The notes under the pieces are model-generated. The model was given only the letters and a program-made list of their open reading frames with translations. It did not search any database and was not told where the DNA came from. From contig NZ_NUOT01000012.1 in assembly GCF_002584535.1 (NCBI RefSeq), positions 1 to 64,000 on the forward strand: a stretch of 64,000 bases of DNA, in the 5' to 3' direction. The stretch's first letter is position 1, and the number at the start of each line of letters is the position of its first letter. Both the position numbers and the translations under genes were made by a program. Source of the DNA: Bacillus cereus (GTDB lineage: Bacteria; Bacillota; Bacilli; Bacillales; Bacillaceae_G). This document shows, in pieces, positions 16,466 to 25,059 of this stretch.

Positions 16466-17593
16466 TTATACAAAATACTTCTTCAATAATGGCGGCGTAA
16501 TAATCGTTGTAAGTATAACAACAATGACAATTGAAGTGAAACTTTCTTTCGCCAATAAATTCGCTGTTAATCCATTAGCTGCGATAATCAGTGCCACTTC
16601 TCCGCGTGATACCATCCCAGCTCCAATGCTAATCGAGGATTCCAAATTAAATCCTGTTAACCTTGCGCCTAATCCAGATCCCACTAATTTCGTAAGAATT
16701 GCAATAATTGTCATGATAGTGATAAACCAAATTTGGTTTCCAATCCCTTGAAATGTTATTTCCATACCAATGCTAACAAAAAAGATCGGAACAAAAATCG
16801 CATACGCAATCGGCTCTATTTTATGTTCTACTTCATGTTTATATGTTGTTTGGGAAATTGAAATCCCCGCAGCAAATGCACCGATAATACCAGCAATCCC
16901 CATTTTTTCACTATAGTACGCAAATGAAAAACAAATAATAAGTGCTGCACTTATTAATGCCTCCGATACTCGAAGTGGTACCAGCATCCTCATAATCCAC
17001 GGAACAACTTTCCAGCCAATAAAAACAATACTCACGAAAAAGATAATTTTCTTAGCGATGACAAGTGTAATATTCACATCTTGCGTGCCTAAAAAACTCA
17101 TCACAAAAGCTAATAAAATGACAACGATAACGTCATCAAACACCGCAGCTCCTAAGATTGTTATACTTTCTCTTGTATTCATTTTTCCTAAGTCACGTAA
17201 TGTCTGAACAGAAATACTCACCGATGTTGCACACAGCAATAATCCTAGAAAAATGGCATGTGATTGTAACATCCCAAAGGCGAGTCCTGCCAAATATCCA
17301 CCGAGAAAAGGAAAAATGATACCTCCCATCGCTACCGCGAATGAAGATTTCAAATTACGATTTAATTCTTCTAAATCCGTTTCGAGCCCTGCCATAAACA
17401 TAAGTAACAAAACACCAATCTCACTCAGTTCATCAATAAGTTCAGAGCTATTAATAATTCCAAAGACAGCAGGTCCAATAATAATTCCCACAATTAATTT
17501 CCCTAACACCGATGGCTGGCCAAGCCGGGCGCTAATATCGCCAGCTAATTTCGTACAAAGTAAAATAACGACAAGTTCAAAATAAAATAACAT
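16466..17593 (-). CDS. CPA2-family cation/proton antiporter, GerN/NapA-like
   Basis: Membrane antiporter of 375 aa with about 11-12 helices. The ATG at 17593 has TAGGAGAAG 7 nt upstream; the longer frame from 17683 would place that site inside the gene. CPA2 hallmarks are LGQPSVLGKLIVGIIIGP (helix 2), GVLLLMFMAGLETDLEEL, and GAAVFDDVIVVILLAF (the ion-binding aspartates). It lacks a TrkA-N domain. It resembles the B. cereus GerN Na+/H+-K+ antiporter, whose role is in inosine-triggered germination, but several paralogs exist in this group, so I give no symbol. It is divergent from the amino-acid permease. Confidence 0.85.
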   Translation of the reverse strand: MLFYFELVVILLCTKLAGDISARLGQPSVLGKLIVGIIIGPAVFGIINSSELIDELSEIGVLLLMFMAGLETDLEELNRNLKSSFAVAMGGIIFPFLGGYLAGLAFGMLQSHAIFLGLLLCATSVSISVQTLRDLGKMNTRESITILGAAVFDDVIVVILLAFVMSFLGTQDVNITLVIAKKIIFFVSIVFIGWKVVPWIMRMLVPLRVSEALISAALIICFSFAYYSEKMGIAGIIGAFAAGISISQTTYKHEVEHKIEPIAYAIFVPIFFVSIGMEITFQGIGNQIWFITIMTIIAILTKLVGSGLGARLTGFNLESSISIGAGMVSRGEVALIIAANGLTANLLAKESFTSIVIVVILTTIITPPLLKKYFV

Positions 17594-17834
17594 AGTATCT
17601 TCTCCTACTAAAAAATGCTTATATTCTTGAAGATAGTTTTCCCTTCCAATCAAAATTTTATTTTTCATATTTTTATTTGACAAAATATTCTGAATTATAA
17701 TAAAATGACTACAGCAATTCTAGAGTTTTTATAATCCATACACAACTGTACCTCTATTCACTTACATACTCTTTTACAATGGGCTCGTATTATATTCGCA
17801 GTTGTGAAAATCAAGGAATGAGAGGGGAGTCCAA

Positions 17835-19238
17835 GTGAAGTCACTATTACGAAAAAAGGCACTTACTACTGAATCACCAAAACAATTACAAAGAACATTA
17901 ACCGCATTAGATTTAACCTTCTTAGGTATTGGTGCTGTAATTGGGACAGGTATTTTCGTTTTAACAGGAATCGTTGCGGCCAAGCACTCTGGTCCTGGTA
18001 TTATGTTATCTTTTCTTATTGCCGCATTTACCTGTGCATGCGTAGCTTTCTGTTACGCAGAATTTGCTTCTTCTATCCCTATGTCAGGAAGCGTTTACAC
18101 ATACGCATATATGACAGTTGGAGAAATTGTTGCTTTTATCGTCGGTTGGTGTTTAATGCTTGAATACTTACTAGCAGTTGCAGCAGTAGCCGTAGGATGG
18201 TCAGGGTATTTACAATCGTTACTTTCCGGATTTAATATTCATCTACCTGCCATTATCGCCTCGGCCCCCGGGACGGGAAAAGGCGGAATAATCGACTTAC
18301 CAGCCGTATGTATTTTACTTTTGATTACACTCCTTCTTAGCTTCGGTGTACGCGAAAGTGCTCGCATTAATAATATTATGGTATTAGTTAAATTGGCAGT
18401 TATCATCGCGTTTATCGTAGCAGGTGCAAAGTACGTCAAACCTGAAAATTGGACACCATTTTTACCATTTGGATATGATGGAATTATTACAGGTGCAGCA
18501 ACCGTATTTTTTGCTTTTCTAGGATTTGATGCCATTGCAACTGCTGCTGAAGAAACGAAAAAACCACAGCGAGATTTACCCATTGGAATTATCGGTTCCC
18601 TTCTAATTTGTACGGCACTATATATGATTGTATCCTTTGTTTTAACTGGAATGGTTCCTTATACACAGCTAGATGTTTCAGATCCAGTTGCTTTCGCTCT
18701 TCATTTTGTTGGTGAAGATACGATCGCTGGGTTATTAGCTGTCGGTGCAATGACAGGAATGACAACTGTTCTTTTAGTCGTTATGTACGGACAAGTTCGT
18801 GTTTCTTATGCAATGAGCCGTGACGGACTACTTCCAAAAGCATTATCTCGTGTGAATCAACGAGTGAAAATTCCTTTATTAAATACATGGATTACTGGAA
18901 TTGTAGCTGCTTTATTAGCGGGTCTATTAGATCTACATCTACTTGCAAATTTAGTCAATATTGGCACATTGACTGCCTTTATATTTGTTAGCTGTGCTGT
19001 ACTCATTTTGCGGAAAACACATCCAAATTTAAAGCGAGGATTCCGAACTCCATTCGTACCGATATTACCAATCGTTGCAATTTGCTGTTGTCTCTATTTA
19101 ATGATTAACCTTTCCGCAACAACGTGGAAAAGTTTTGCTGTTTGGCTTGTTATTGGGCTATGTGTATATTTCTTCTATTCTAGACGCAATAGCCATTTAC
19201 TGACTAAAGAAAATACTAGTGAACAAAAAGAAGCATGA
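17835..19238 (+). CDS. APC-family amino acid permease, cationic-type
   Basis: Amino-acid/proton symporter of 467 aa with 12 predicted helices. It begins at a GTG with GAGGGGAG upstream. The N-terminal motif LTFLGIGAVIGTGIFVLTG (helix 1, the substrate carboxylate-binding GxG loop), FFAFLGFDAIATAAEE (helix 6) and KPQRDLPIGIIGSL are typical of the CAT/YfnA group that includes the crystallised GkApcT. No T-box or other amino-acid riboswitch fits into the 150-bp leader, so regulation is unclear. A strong terminator follows directly. Confidence 0.9.
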   Translation: MKSLLRKKALTTESPKQLQRTLTALDLTFLGIGAVIGTGIFVLTGIVAAKHSGPGIMLSFLIAAFTCACVAFCYAEFASSIPMSGSVYTYAYMTVGEIVAFIVGWCLMLEYLLAVAAVAVGWSGYLQSLLSGFNIHLPAIIASAPGTGKGGIIDLPAVCILLLITLLLSFGVRESARINNIMVLVKLAVIIAFIVAGAKYVKPENWTPFLPFGYDGIITGAATVFFAFLGFDAIATAAEETKKPQRDLPIGIIGSLLICTALYMIVSFVLTGMVPYTQLDVSDPVAFALHFVGEDTIAGLLAVGAMTGMTTVLLVVMYGQVRVSYAMSRDGLLPKALSRVNQRVKIPLLNTWITGIVAALLAGLLDLHLLANLVNIGTLTAFIFVSCAVLILRKTHPNLKRGFRTPFVPILPIVAICCCLYLMINLSATTWKSFAVWLVIGLCVYFFYSRRNSHLLTKENTSEQKEA

Positions 19239-19273
19239 AAAAACAGCTCGCCATATTAGAGGCGAGCTGTTTT
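19238..19273 (+). terminator. Terminator of amino acid permease
   Basis: AAAACAGCTCGCC / GGCGAGCTGTTTT, a 13-bp perfect stem with an 8-nt loop. Confidence 0.92.
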
Positions 19274-19380
19274 ACATTCGAGGTTTTTCCAGTAACGTTT
19301 GTAGAATGAAAAATATGCTTATGCAAGCTGTAAACCAATTGATACACAAGCTTCTATGTTCGCATACTCATTCCCCTTTA

Positions 19381-19584
19381 CTATTTTGCTTCTTTCTTTT
19401 TCTTTCTCCATACATTTAAACTATCAAAGAAAAAGTTAATAAACAACGTTCCTAGGCCTGCTAATAAAAAAGTCATTAAAAATAGAATCCAGATGCTTTT
19501 GTCTTTCAAAAAATAATATCCAACAAGGAGCACAACTGCAGTCCATACATACTCAAGAATTCTTTTTAGCTTTTTCTGTTCCAA
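19381..19584 (-). CDS. Small two-helix membrane protein
   Basis: Protein of 67 aa with two predicted membrane segments (VWTAVVLLVGYYFL and WILFLMTFLLAGLGTLFINFFF) and a basic C-terminus (WRKKKKEAK). It starts at TTG with AAGGGAG upstream. I recognise no family. The clear hydrophobic pattern and good ribosome site support a real gene. Confidence 0.6.
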   Translation of the reverse strand: MEQKKLKRILEYVWTAVVLLVGYYFLKDKSIWILFLMTFLLAGLGTLFINFFFDSLNVWRKKKKEAK

Positions 19585-19889
19585 AATATTCGCTCCCTTA
19601 ATGTTTTATCTACTTTTATTCTAACACGAATTCATATATCAGCGGAATCACTCTATATATCGGCGATTCGGCACAACTCATCAATTTTTCCACAATAGAC
19701 AATATGAACTCTTACTATGAAAAAAAAGCTTGTCCCAGAATTCTTATAGAAATCACGACGATTAATTGTTGCCTCTTTTTCATTTATTGTCCCATTTACA
19801 AGTAGATATGATGTTGATTAGCCCTGCATGGAATACAAAAGGATTTAGATCTATAATCTAGAACAGGCATTAAATAGTCTCATCATCTT
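19585..19889. other. Intergenic stretch without recognised gene
   Basis: AT-rich; only very short frames and a small near-palindrome (TTAGATCTATAATCTAG near 19845). It should contain the promoter for the 19584 gene. No terminator or regulatory motif is convincing. Confidence 0.5.
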
Positions 19890-20495
19890 TTACATAGATT
19901 CCGCTTTATCTCTCTTTTTCACAAACTTGAAAATGAATATTCCTATTACAATGAGACAAACAACTCCTAGTATCGGTAGCGTATATTGTTCGACCATTGC
20001 CCCTGCCTTTTTCCAATGAGGTCCTAACTTCAATCCGATATATATATATAGCGTCGTGAGCGGTAACATCGCTACAAATGTGTATATGCTAAATTTCCAA
20101 ATGTTCATTTTCGCCATCCCACATGGAACTGAAATAAGCGTACGAACTCCTGGAATAAAGCGCCCAAGAAACGCCACAGCTGGTCCATATTTTTCAAAGA
20201 AATGATCTGCTTTTTGAATCTGTTCTTCCTTAATAAAAAAGTATTTCCCATATTTCAGTAATAACGGTCGACCACCATAATAACCGAGTGCATATAGTGT
20301 TAGAGGCCCCGTCGTTCCTCCAACCGTTCCAGCTAATACCGCAAGCCAAAAGTTCATATCTCCTTCATATACCCAATACCCCACAAGCGGCAGCACAATT
20401 TCTGCTGGAATAAACTCAAATGTTAATGCTAGAATGACACCAAAATAAGAAAACTGCTTTAAATAGTCAATTACATCTAAAATAAACTGCTCCAT
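19890..20495 (-). CDS. DedA-family membrane protein
   Basis: Integral membrane protein of 201 aa in the DedA/SNARE-associated (VTT) family, which in bacteria acts in lipid-carrier recycling and membrane homeostasis. Features: FEFIPAEIVLPLVGYWV near the N-terminus, GTVGGTTGPLTLYALGYYGGRPLL (reentrant Gly-rich region), FFEKYGPAVAFLGRFIPGVRTLISVPCGMAKM (the conserved F-x-R-x-x-P-x-x-R motif with both arginines). It lies 10 nt after ykvA-like gene 20506 on the same strand and shares its Mn2+-type riboswitch leader, which suggests a link between this transporter and metal balance. Confidence 0.92.
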   Translation of the reverse strand: MEQFILDVIDYLKQFSYFGVILALTFEFIPAEIVLPLVGYWVYEGDMNFWLAVLAGTVGGTTGPLTLYALGYYGGRPLLLKYGKYFFIKEEQIQKADHFFEKYGPAVAFLGRFIPGVRTLISVPCGMAKMNIWKFSIYTFVAMLPLTTLYIYIGLKLGPHWKKAGAMVEQYTLPILGVVCLIVIGIFIFKFVKKRDKAESM

Positions 20496-20505
20496 TTATT
20501 AACTC

Positions 20506-20787
20506 CTATCCTTTATTTAAATTATATTTTTCTTGTAAGTGCTTCGGCGCCATTTTCACAATTCGCTGCAAAATAAATAAGACAACAGCAATATCATCTA
20601 ATACACCAAAGAATAGTAAAAAATCAGGGATAAGATCAAATGGAAACATGACATACCCGATTAATAAAGCAATGGATAGGATTTTCTTCTGCACTGCGAC
20701 TTCTTTTGATGTAAAAAAGTCATATAGAAATGGACCAAACTGGCGAAGATGAAGCATAAATCGAAATCGGTTTATAAACTTTTTCAC
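20506..20787 (-). CDS. YkvA/DUF1232 membrane protein
   Basis: Protein of 93 aa. The DUF1232 core is IALLIGYVMFPFDLIPDFLLFFGVLDDIAVVLFIL (two hydrophobic segments with the conserved PxDLIPD and DD patterns, read in pieces at about residues 40-75). It starts at GTG with GGAGAGGTG upstream. Biochemical function is unknown in the family. The immediate upstream element is a yybP-ykoY-type riboswitch with its terminator, and dedA follows after 10 nt, so both form one operon under manganese-dependent transcription control. Confidence 0.88.
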   Translation of the reverse strand: MKKFINRFRFMLHLRQFGPFLYDFFTSKEVAVQKKILSIALLIGYVMFPFDLIPDFLLFFGVLDDIAVVLFILQRIVKMAPKHLQEKYNLNKG

Positions 20788-20810
20788 TTTTCACCTCTCC
20801 TTTTCTGCAT

Positions 20811-20972
20811 ACAAAAAGGACCTTTACCAAATATAGTAAAGGTCCTAAAAAAGACAATAAGGGGCCTTTACCATTGCCGGTAAAGGTCTCACTAACAACA
20901 AAGATGTTGCCAATAAAGCCGAGGGTTTCTCCCTGTAATGACGACTTTATTGTGATAAGTTACTCCCCTTTA
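20811..20972 (-). promoter_or_regulatory. yybP-ykoY (Mn2+) riboswitch with intrinsic terminator
   Basis: Minus strand reads AAGGGGAGTAACTTATCAC, GTCGTCA, a CCCTCGGC segment, GGCAACA, then GTGAGACCTTTACCGG and a closing GCCCCTT. These match the order of conserved blocks in Rfam yybP-ykoY aptamers. It is followed by a terminator at 20811-20846 (AGGACCTTTAC / GTAAAGGTCCT plus T-run). The ACCTTTACC strand of the aptamer is also complementary to the terminator arm GGTAAAGGT, giving the expected aptamer/terminator competition. The class senses manganese. The downstream genes are ykvA-like and dedA. Confidence 0.85.
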
Positions 20973-21032
20973 TATACGCAATCTTATAAAATTACCTTAA
21001 AATATTTGCTAGAACTTGTCAATCTTTTTCAG

Positions 21033-21590
21033 TTATCCTTCATGAAGTGGCTGATACATACTTGCTATGGCTTGCATTTCAGAACTTGGTGCTGGCGATA
21101 GTTGATAATATCCTTTTTTCACCATATACTGCCAAATATCATAAGCATGATGACTACTGTTTAAGAAGGTATTTTCTAAAAGCGTTCTTAGCTCTGGATT
21201 CGCACACTCTAATAAAGAACCTGCACAATTAAACGCAGACGACTTTTGATTCAGTAAATATCCAAGTGCGATTGACCGATCATTAGGAAGCTGCGCAGCC
21301 ACGCTTGGTGTAACGGGGGAATATTGTTGTGAAGGTGACTCTGTATAAGAAGCTAATACTGGTTTTAATTTAGACGGCTGAAACTTTGATATATTGGGAG
21401 GTGACTCACTTTGTATAAATTCCACCTTCAAATTATAATCTTGCACATGAAGAGGAAGATGCTTCTGTAACATTTGTTTCAACTCCGTATCCTGTGCTTG
21501 CTGTATATATGTAGACATCGTATTAATTGTGTTATAGTCTCCTGCTATCAGTTCACTTAAGTCCCGTAATTCATGCGTTGCTAATTGCAT
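21033..21590 (-). CDS. CotF-like spore coat protein
   Basis: Spore coat family (PF07875-type) protein of 185 aa. The N-terminal helix bundle has ATHELRDLSELIAGDYNTIN and the C-terminal half has DRSIALGYLLNQKSSAFNCAGSLLECANPELRTLLENTF in pieces, typical of CotF family members, with a final aromatic tail (KKGYYQLSPAPSSEM). A Pro/Ser-rich spacer separates the halves, a variation on the classic CotF. AGGGAGG precedes the ATG. A sporulation promoter could not be assigned. It is a neighbour of DUF2935 and cotJ genes, all sporulation-linked. Confidence 0.82.
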   Translation of the reverse strand: MQLATHELRDLSELIAGDYNTINTMSTYIQQAQDTELKQMLQKHLPLHVQDYNLKVEFIQSESPPNISKFQPSKLKPVLASYTESPSQQYSPVTPSVAAQLPNDRSIALGYLLNQKSSAFNCAGSLLECANPELRTLLENTFLNSSHHAYDIWQYMVKKGYYQLSPAPSSEMQAIASMYQPLHEG

Positions 21591-21689
21591 TCCTATTCCT
21601 CCCTTCTATAAATTCCTTTCTAGCATCTCCTAAAAAAACAAAAATACCATATAAAAATCCACATCTCTGCGAATTTTTATTAGTATGAA

Positions 21690-22469
21690 TTAAAGTGGAT
21701 TACACTTTGGTGTCTCTAAGCCAGAAGCTTGTGCCAGTTTCAATAAATAATAACATTCTTCCCTTGCCATATGGTCTGCCATTCTTGCAGAGATGATGCT
21801 TAATACTTGATTAGATATTCCCAATTCCTCTAGCTCGTGAAGAAAATGAGAAAATAATTTCAATTCCAATGCAACATCTTTGGTAAATTTCTTTAGGGCT
21901 GGAAAAGAGTGTAGTTCTGTCCGTAAGTAACCCGTCATTTCCACAGCTTTCAAGTAGAATTGTTCAAAGTGCTTTTCATATTTCTCGCACTTCTCTTTCA
22001 GTCGTTTTTCGACAAGATCTAGCCCACCTGAAATGGAACCTGCATGCCCAGCTGCATCCGTTAGCCAAACGAGATGATAATGTAACTCATGAAAAATAGG
22101 TGGCACTTCTCCTTTCATTAAATACTCTAACACAGTTATATACTCTTCCACTTCGTTCACCATATGGTTAAGAAAAGTTGGTGTAAAATGAATTTTGATT
22201 TTTCCTTCTAGCTGCTTTTGTATAATACTCAGCTTAAATTTCCTAATTCCCTCTGCGGCTTCGTGTGCATCTTTCGCAAATGCAATTAAATTTACTGTAT
22301 GGATATTGCTGAGGAACCTATCAAATATTTGGACAAAATACATCGCTTTTTGAATATCTTCTTTTTCATTTGGAGCTAAAGCATCTAAAAGAAACTGGGC
22401 GTGATCACCAAGAACCTTTAGCCAAAATTTATGTTCAAACAATGCATTTTCTTCATACGTGCTATTCAT
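21690..22469 (-). CDS. DUF2935 domain protein
   Basis: Soluble protein of 259 aa made of two related helical bundles. Each half has a conserved acidic/His pattern: FEHKFWLKVLGDHAQFLLDAL in the first, then LRTELHSFPALKKFTKDVALELKLFSHFLHEL and ADHMAREECYYL in the second. It fits the DUF2935 ferritin-like family, whose structure shows metal-binding sites in relatives. Function unproven, possibly sporulation or metal storage. AAGGAGGAG precedes the ATG. It lies 20 nt downstream of the VOC gene on the same strand, suggesting co-transcription. Confidence 0.82.
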   Translation of the reverse strand: MNSTYEENALFEHKFWLKVLGDHAQFLLDALAPNEKEDIQKAMYFVQIFDRFLSNIHTVNLIAFAKDAHEAAEGIRKFKLSIIQKQLEGKIKIHFTPTFLNHMVNEVEEYITVLEYLMKGEVPPIFHELHYHLVWLTDAAGHAGSISGGLDLVEKRLKEKCEKYEKHFEQFYLKAVEMTGYLRTELHSFPALKKFTKDVALELKLFSHFLHELEELGISNQVLSIISARMADHMAREECYYLLKLAQASGLETPKCNPL

Positions 22470-22488
22470 CCCATTAACTCCTCCTTAC

Positions 22489-22860
22489 TTACTCTCTCGG
22501 CTCAATTAAAATTCTATACCCATCAGGATCATGCACAACAATCCCCCTTCTCTCCGTGTTACATCCCTTTAATTCTTCAAATGACACACAATAGAATTCT
22601 AATTTTTTCCGCACCTTTTCTATATCGTCAAATGGCAAATTAACATTTATATAAGAAGATAATGCCCTGCCGACAGCCTGATCTTTGTCTCGATTTAAAA
22701 CGAAGCAAATTCTCGTTGCATCAACATCATACCAAACACCAGGCACATGTAATTGCGGACGGTGTCTACTCGGTTTAAACCCTAAAACCCCTTCATAAAA
22801 GTATAAGGTTTCCTTTAAATTCCTCACTTCTAATACAATGTTATTTGTAATCGTCTCCAC
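22489..22860 (-). CDS. VOC/glyoxalase-fold protein
   Basis: Protein of 123 aa with one glyoxalase/bleomycin-resistance (VOC) fold built of two beta-alpha-beta3 modules. The second ends in VVHDPDGYRILIEPRE, the usual DPDGYxIxL/IE signature with the metal-ligand Glu. The GTG at 22860 has AAGGGGGAGG 5 nt upstream; the longer frame from 22929 would swallow it. The substrate is unknown and such proteins range from thiol transferases to dioxygenases. It is divergent from cotJA, with 111 bp between. Confidence 0.8.
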   Translation of the reverse strand: METITNNIVLEVRNLKETLYFYEGVLGFKPSRHRPQLHVPGVWYDVDATRICFVLNRDKDQAVGRALSSYINVNLPFDDIEKVRKKLEFYCVSFEELKGCNTERRGIVVHDPDGYRILIEPRE

Positions 22861-22900
22861 ATATACCTCCCCCTTGTCCCTACTAGTTTTTCTATATGAG

Positions 22901-22930
22901 TCATAAATGACAATTATGTCTGAATACAAT
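22901..22930 (+). promoter_or_regulatory. Candidate sigma-E promoter for cotJABC
   Basis: TCATAAAT and, after 13-14 nt, GAATACAAT, close to the mother-cell sigma-E consensus (ATA-type -35 and CATACAnT -10), about 42 nt upstream of the cotJA start. In B. subtilis cotJABC is sigma-E controlled. Confidence 0.45.
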
Positions 22931-22971
22931 ACATAGTGATGAATATTTTACTTGTAAAGGAGGCTTATATT

Positions 22972-23187
22972 ATGGACAAATTTATGAAATCTTTCACACC
23001 TTACCATGGCCCAAACGATCCTTGTCCGCCTATTGGAAAGAAATTTTATTCAACTCCTCCTCATTTATATATGGGATTCCAGCCACCAAACTTACCTCAA
23101 TTCCCGCCTAACGAAGCGTTAAGAAAGGGCACTTTGTGGCCTGCTTTCTATGATTTTTATGAAAACCCTTATAAGAAAGGAAGGTGA
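22972..23187 (+). CDS. cotJA: Spore coat-associated protein CotJA
   Basis: Small coat protein of 71 aa, rich in Pro, Phe and Tyr (SFTPYHGPNDPCPPIGKKFY, PPNLPQFPPNEALRKGTLWP). It matches CotJA, which is assembled with CotJC into the inner spore coat. The ATG at 22972 has AAAGGAGG upstream; the upstream in-frame ATGs are unlikely. It overlaps the region where cotJB translation starts, which fits operon coupling. Confidence 0.93.
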   Translation: MDKFMKSFTPYHGPNDPCPPIGKKFYSTPPHLYMGFQPPNLPQFPPNEALRKGTLWPAFYDFYENPYKKGR

Positions 23188-23195
23188 GAGAATCC

Positions 23196-23459
23196 GTGGC
23201 TCAAACATTGCCAGATGAATATTATAAGTGGATAGAAGAGCTGCAAGAACTCGATTTTGTATTAGTCGAACTCACGCTTTATTTAGATACTCATCCAGAT
23301 GATGTTACAGCTATCAATCAATTTAATGATTTTTCCTATAAAAGAAGGTTGCAAAAGCAAAAGATTGAGGAAAAGTATGGTCCACTTCAACAATTTGGTA
23401 ATAGTTATTCTAAAGCCCCGTGGGAATGGAGCAAAGGTCCATGGCCATGGCAAATATGA
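23196..23459 (+). CDS. cotJB: Spore coat protein CotJB
   Basis: Coat protein of about 87 aa with the CotJB core DEYYKWIEELQELDFVLVEL and LYLDTHPDDVTAINQFNDF. The C-terminus is Trp/Pro-rich (PWEWSKGPWPWQ). I prefer the GTG at 23196 (VAQTLPDEYY); a GTG at 23184 that overlaps the cotJA stop is an alternative. It belongs to the cotJ operon, but 128 nt including a repeat separate it from cotJC, which is wider than expected for this operon. Confidence 0.9.
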   Translation: MAQTLPDEYYKWIEELQELDFVLVELTLYLDTHPDDVTAINQFNDFSYKRRLQKQKIEEKYGPLQQFGNSYSKAPWEWSKGPWPWQI

Positions 23460-23469
23460 AGTGAAAATC

Positions 23470-23580
23470 GAATCAGTGGGGGTTTTATCCCCCACTCATA
23501 ATCAATCTTCACCTAACTTTTTTCTTTTGCTAAATTTTAAGATCGGAGTATTACCCTCCATAAATAGCGGGATAAAGGAG
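23470..23580 (+). repeat. Dispersed repeat inside cotJ operon, copy C
   Basis: It opens with hairpin AGTGGGGG / CCCCCACT (23475-23496) and ends with GGAGTATTACCCTCC...ATAGCGGGATAAA, matching the 3' end of the repeats at 8300 and 25060. The ribosome site of cotJC (AAAGGAG) directly follows the end of the repeat. Confidence 0.6.
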
Positions 23581-23587
23581 ATAAAAT

Positions 23588-24157
23588 ATGTGGATATATG
23601 AAAAAAAATTGCAGTACCCTGTGAAAGTAAGTACTTGTAATCCAGCACTTGCTAAATTATTAGTTGAACAGTATGGCGGCGCAGATGGCGAATTAGCAGC
23701 TGCTCTCCGTTATTTAAACCAGCGCTATACCATTCCTGATAAAGTAGTCGGTTTACTAACAGATATCGGCACAGAAGAATTTGCTCATCTTGAAATGATT
23801 GCAACAATGATTTATAAATTAACAAAAGACGCGACCCCAGAACAGATGAAAGCCGCTGGGCTGGATGCTCAGTACGCCAATCATGATAGTGCACTATTTT
23901 ATCACAATGCAGGCGGCGTTCCATTTACAGCCACATACATACAAGCAAAAGGGGATCCAATTGCAGATTTATATGAAGATATTGCTGCAGAAGAAAAAGC
24001 AAGAGCAACATATCAATGGCTCATCAATTTATCAGATGACCCTGACATAAATGATAGTCTTCGTTTTTTACGTGAGCGCGAAATCGTTCATTCCCAACGT
24101 TTCCGCGAAGCTGTTGAAATTTTGAAAGAAGAACGCGATAAGAAAATATATTTTTAA
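23588..24157 (+). CDS. cotJC: CotJC, manganese-catalase-type spore coat protein
   Basis: Coat protein of 189 aa with a Mn-catalase (ferritin-like) fold. Metal-site motifs are visible: AALRYLNQRY, IGTEEFAHLEMIATMI (E-x-x-H type ligands near residues 60-70), DIAAEEKARATYQWL and EREIVHSQRFREAVEIL. The family is normally about 190 aa, so it is complete. It is the enzymatic partner in the CotJ set and may protect spores from peroxide. It lies in the cotJ operon after a repeat-bearing spacer. A Mn riboswitch operon lies 3 kb away, but nothing links them directly. Confidence 0.93.
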   Translation: MWIYEKKLQYPVKVSTCNPALAKLLVEQYGGADGELAAALRYLNQRYTIPDKVVGLLTDIGTEEFAHLEMIATMIYKLTKDATPEQMKAAGLDAQYANHDSALFYHNAGGVPFTATYIQAKGDPIADLYEDIAAEEKARATYQWLINLSDDPDINDSLRFLREREIVHSQRFREAVEILKEERDKKIYF

Positions 24158-24164
24158 CTATTTT

Positions 24165-24191
24165 GTGCACATACCAAAACAGTATGTGCAC
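24165..24191 (+). terminator. Hairpin after cotJC
   Basis: Perfect 10-bp stem GTGCACATAC / GTATGTGCAC with a 7-nt loop between convergent genes. The T-tract is poor, so it could stabilise the 3' end rather than terminate. Confidence 0.6.
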
Positions 24192-24199
24192 GTTCCCTA

Positions 24200-24871
24200 C
24201 TAATATTTTTGAATATAAAGACTCCCTCCTTTACTCCATTCCGCATAACATACTTCTTTCAAATCTGTTTTCTGCTTCTTTAGCTCTTTTTGCAGCCATA
24301 CTTCATGTAACCCAAACTTTTTTAAATTGTATGTAATAAGCTCCCCGTCGCTAATAAGAAGGATCGGCAATACATTTTCCTTCCCTTTTATTTTCAAATC
24401 TTTTCTTGTTGGCATATCTACATCATATTTTTTCATCACACTTATCGATCCATCATTTTCTAAAACTGCAAACGCTACATCTTGCAAAGAAAATATATCC
24501 TTTGCACGAAGCAAATGCTGAAGTTGATCAACATCTAAACGATTTTTCTTCATTTCGGTCCAATCTAACTTTCCATTTGCAATTAAAATAGATGGTTTTC
24601 CCTCAAGGAATAAACGAGCTTTTCTCCATTTTTGCGTAATAATTTCTGTAGTTAATATGAAAGCTCCCCACACAATAACGGAAAAGATAATCCTTCCTAT
24701 ATGGGCATCTTTATTATAAATAGCATCCCCTAAAAAATTCCCTAAAACGAGTGCTGAAATAAAATCAAATGGTGTAATTTGACTTATTTGCGTTTTCCCA
24801 AGGATTTTAACGACAAAAAATAACACAACATACCCAAATAGCAGTTCAATAAAAATTTCTACATAATCCAT
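24200..24871 (-). CDS. DUF421 (YetF/YcaP-type) membrane protein
   Basis: Protein of 223 aa. Three N-terminal helices (FIELLFGYVVLFFVVKILGK, ISALVLGNFLGDAIY, IIFSVIVWGAFILTTEI) precede a soluble YetF domain with the signature KPSILIANGKLDWTEMKKNRL and LLRAKDIFSLQDVAFAVLENDG. The family includes spore germination efficiency proteins (YetF). It stands alone, convergent with cotJC; AAAGGTGAC is the ribosome site. Confidence 0.88.
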   Translation of the reverse strand: MDYVEIFIELLFGYVVLFFVVKILGKTQISQITPFDFISALVLGNFLGDAIYNKDAHIGRIIFSVIVWGAFILTTEIITQKWRKARLFLEGKPSILIANGKLDWTEMKKNRLDVDQLQHLLRAKDIFSLQDVAFAVLENDGSISVMKKYDVDMPTRKDLKIKGKENVLPILLISDGELITYNLKKFGLHEVWLQKELKKQKTDLKEVCYAEWSKGGSLYIQKY

Positions 24872-25059
24872 ACTCTGTCACCTTTCTTTATTTCACACAT
24901 TTTTATCGCGCTATTCGCAGACAGTGACACCTTCACATCATCATTTAGAAAAAGAAACTAGACAAAATCCCCTCACTAGTTAAAGTTTTACTTTCTTAAT
25001 CCAAAACAGCTTTACACGTAGTATGCCACCTTAAATGAGAAAAATATAAAGCGAAACTT

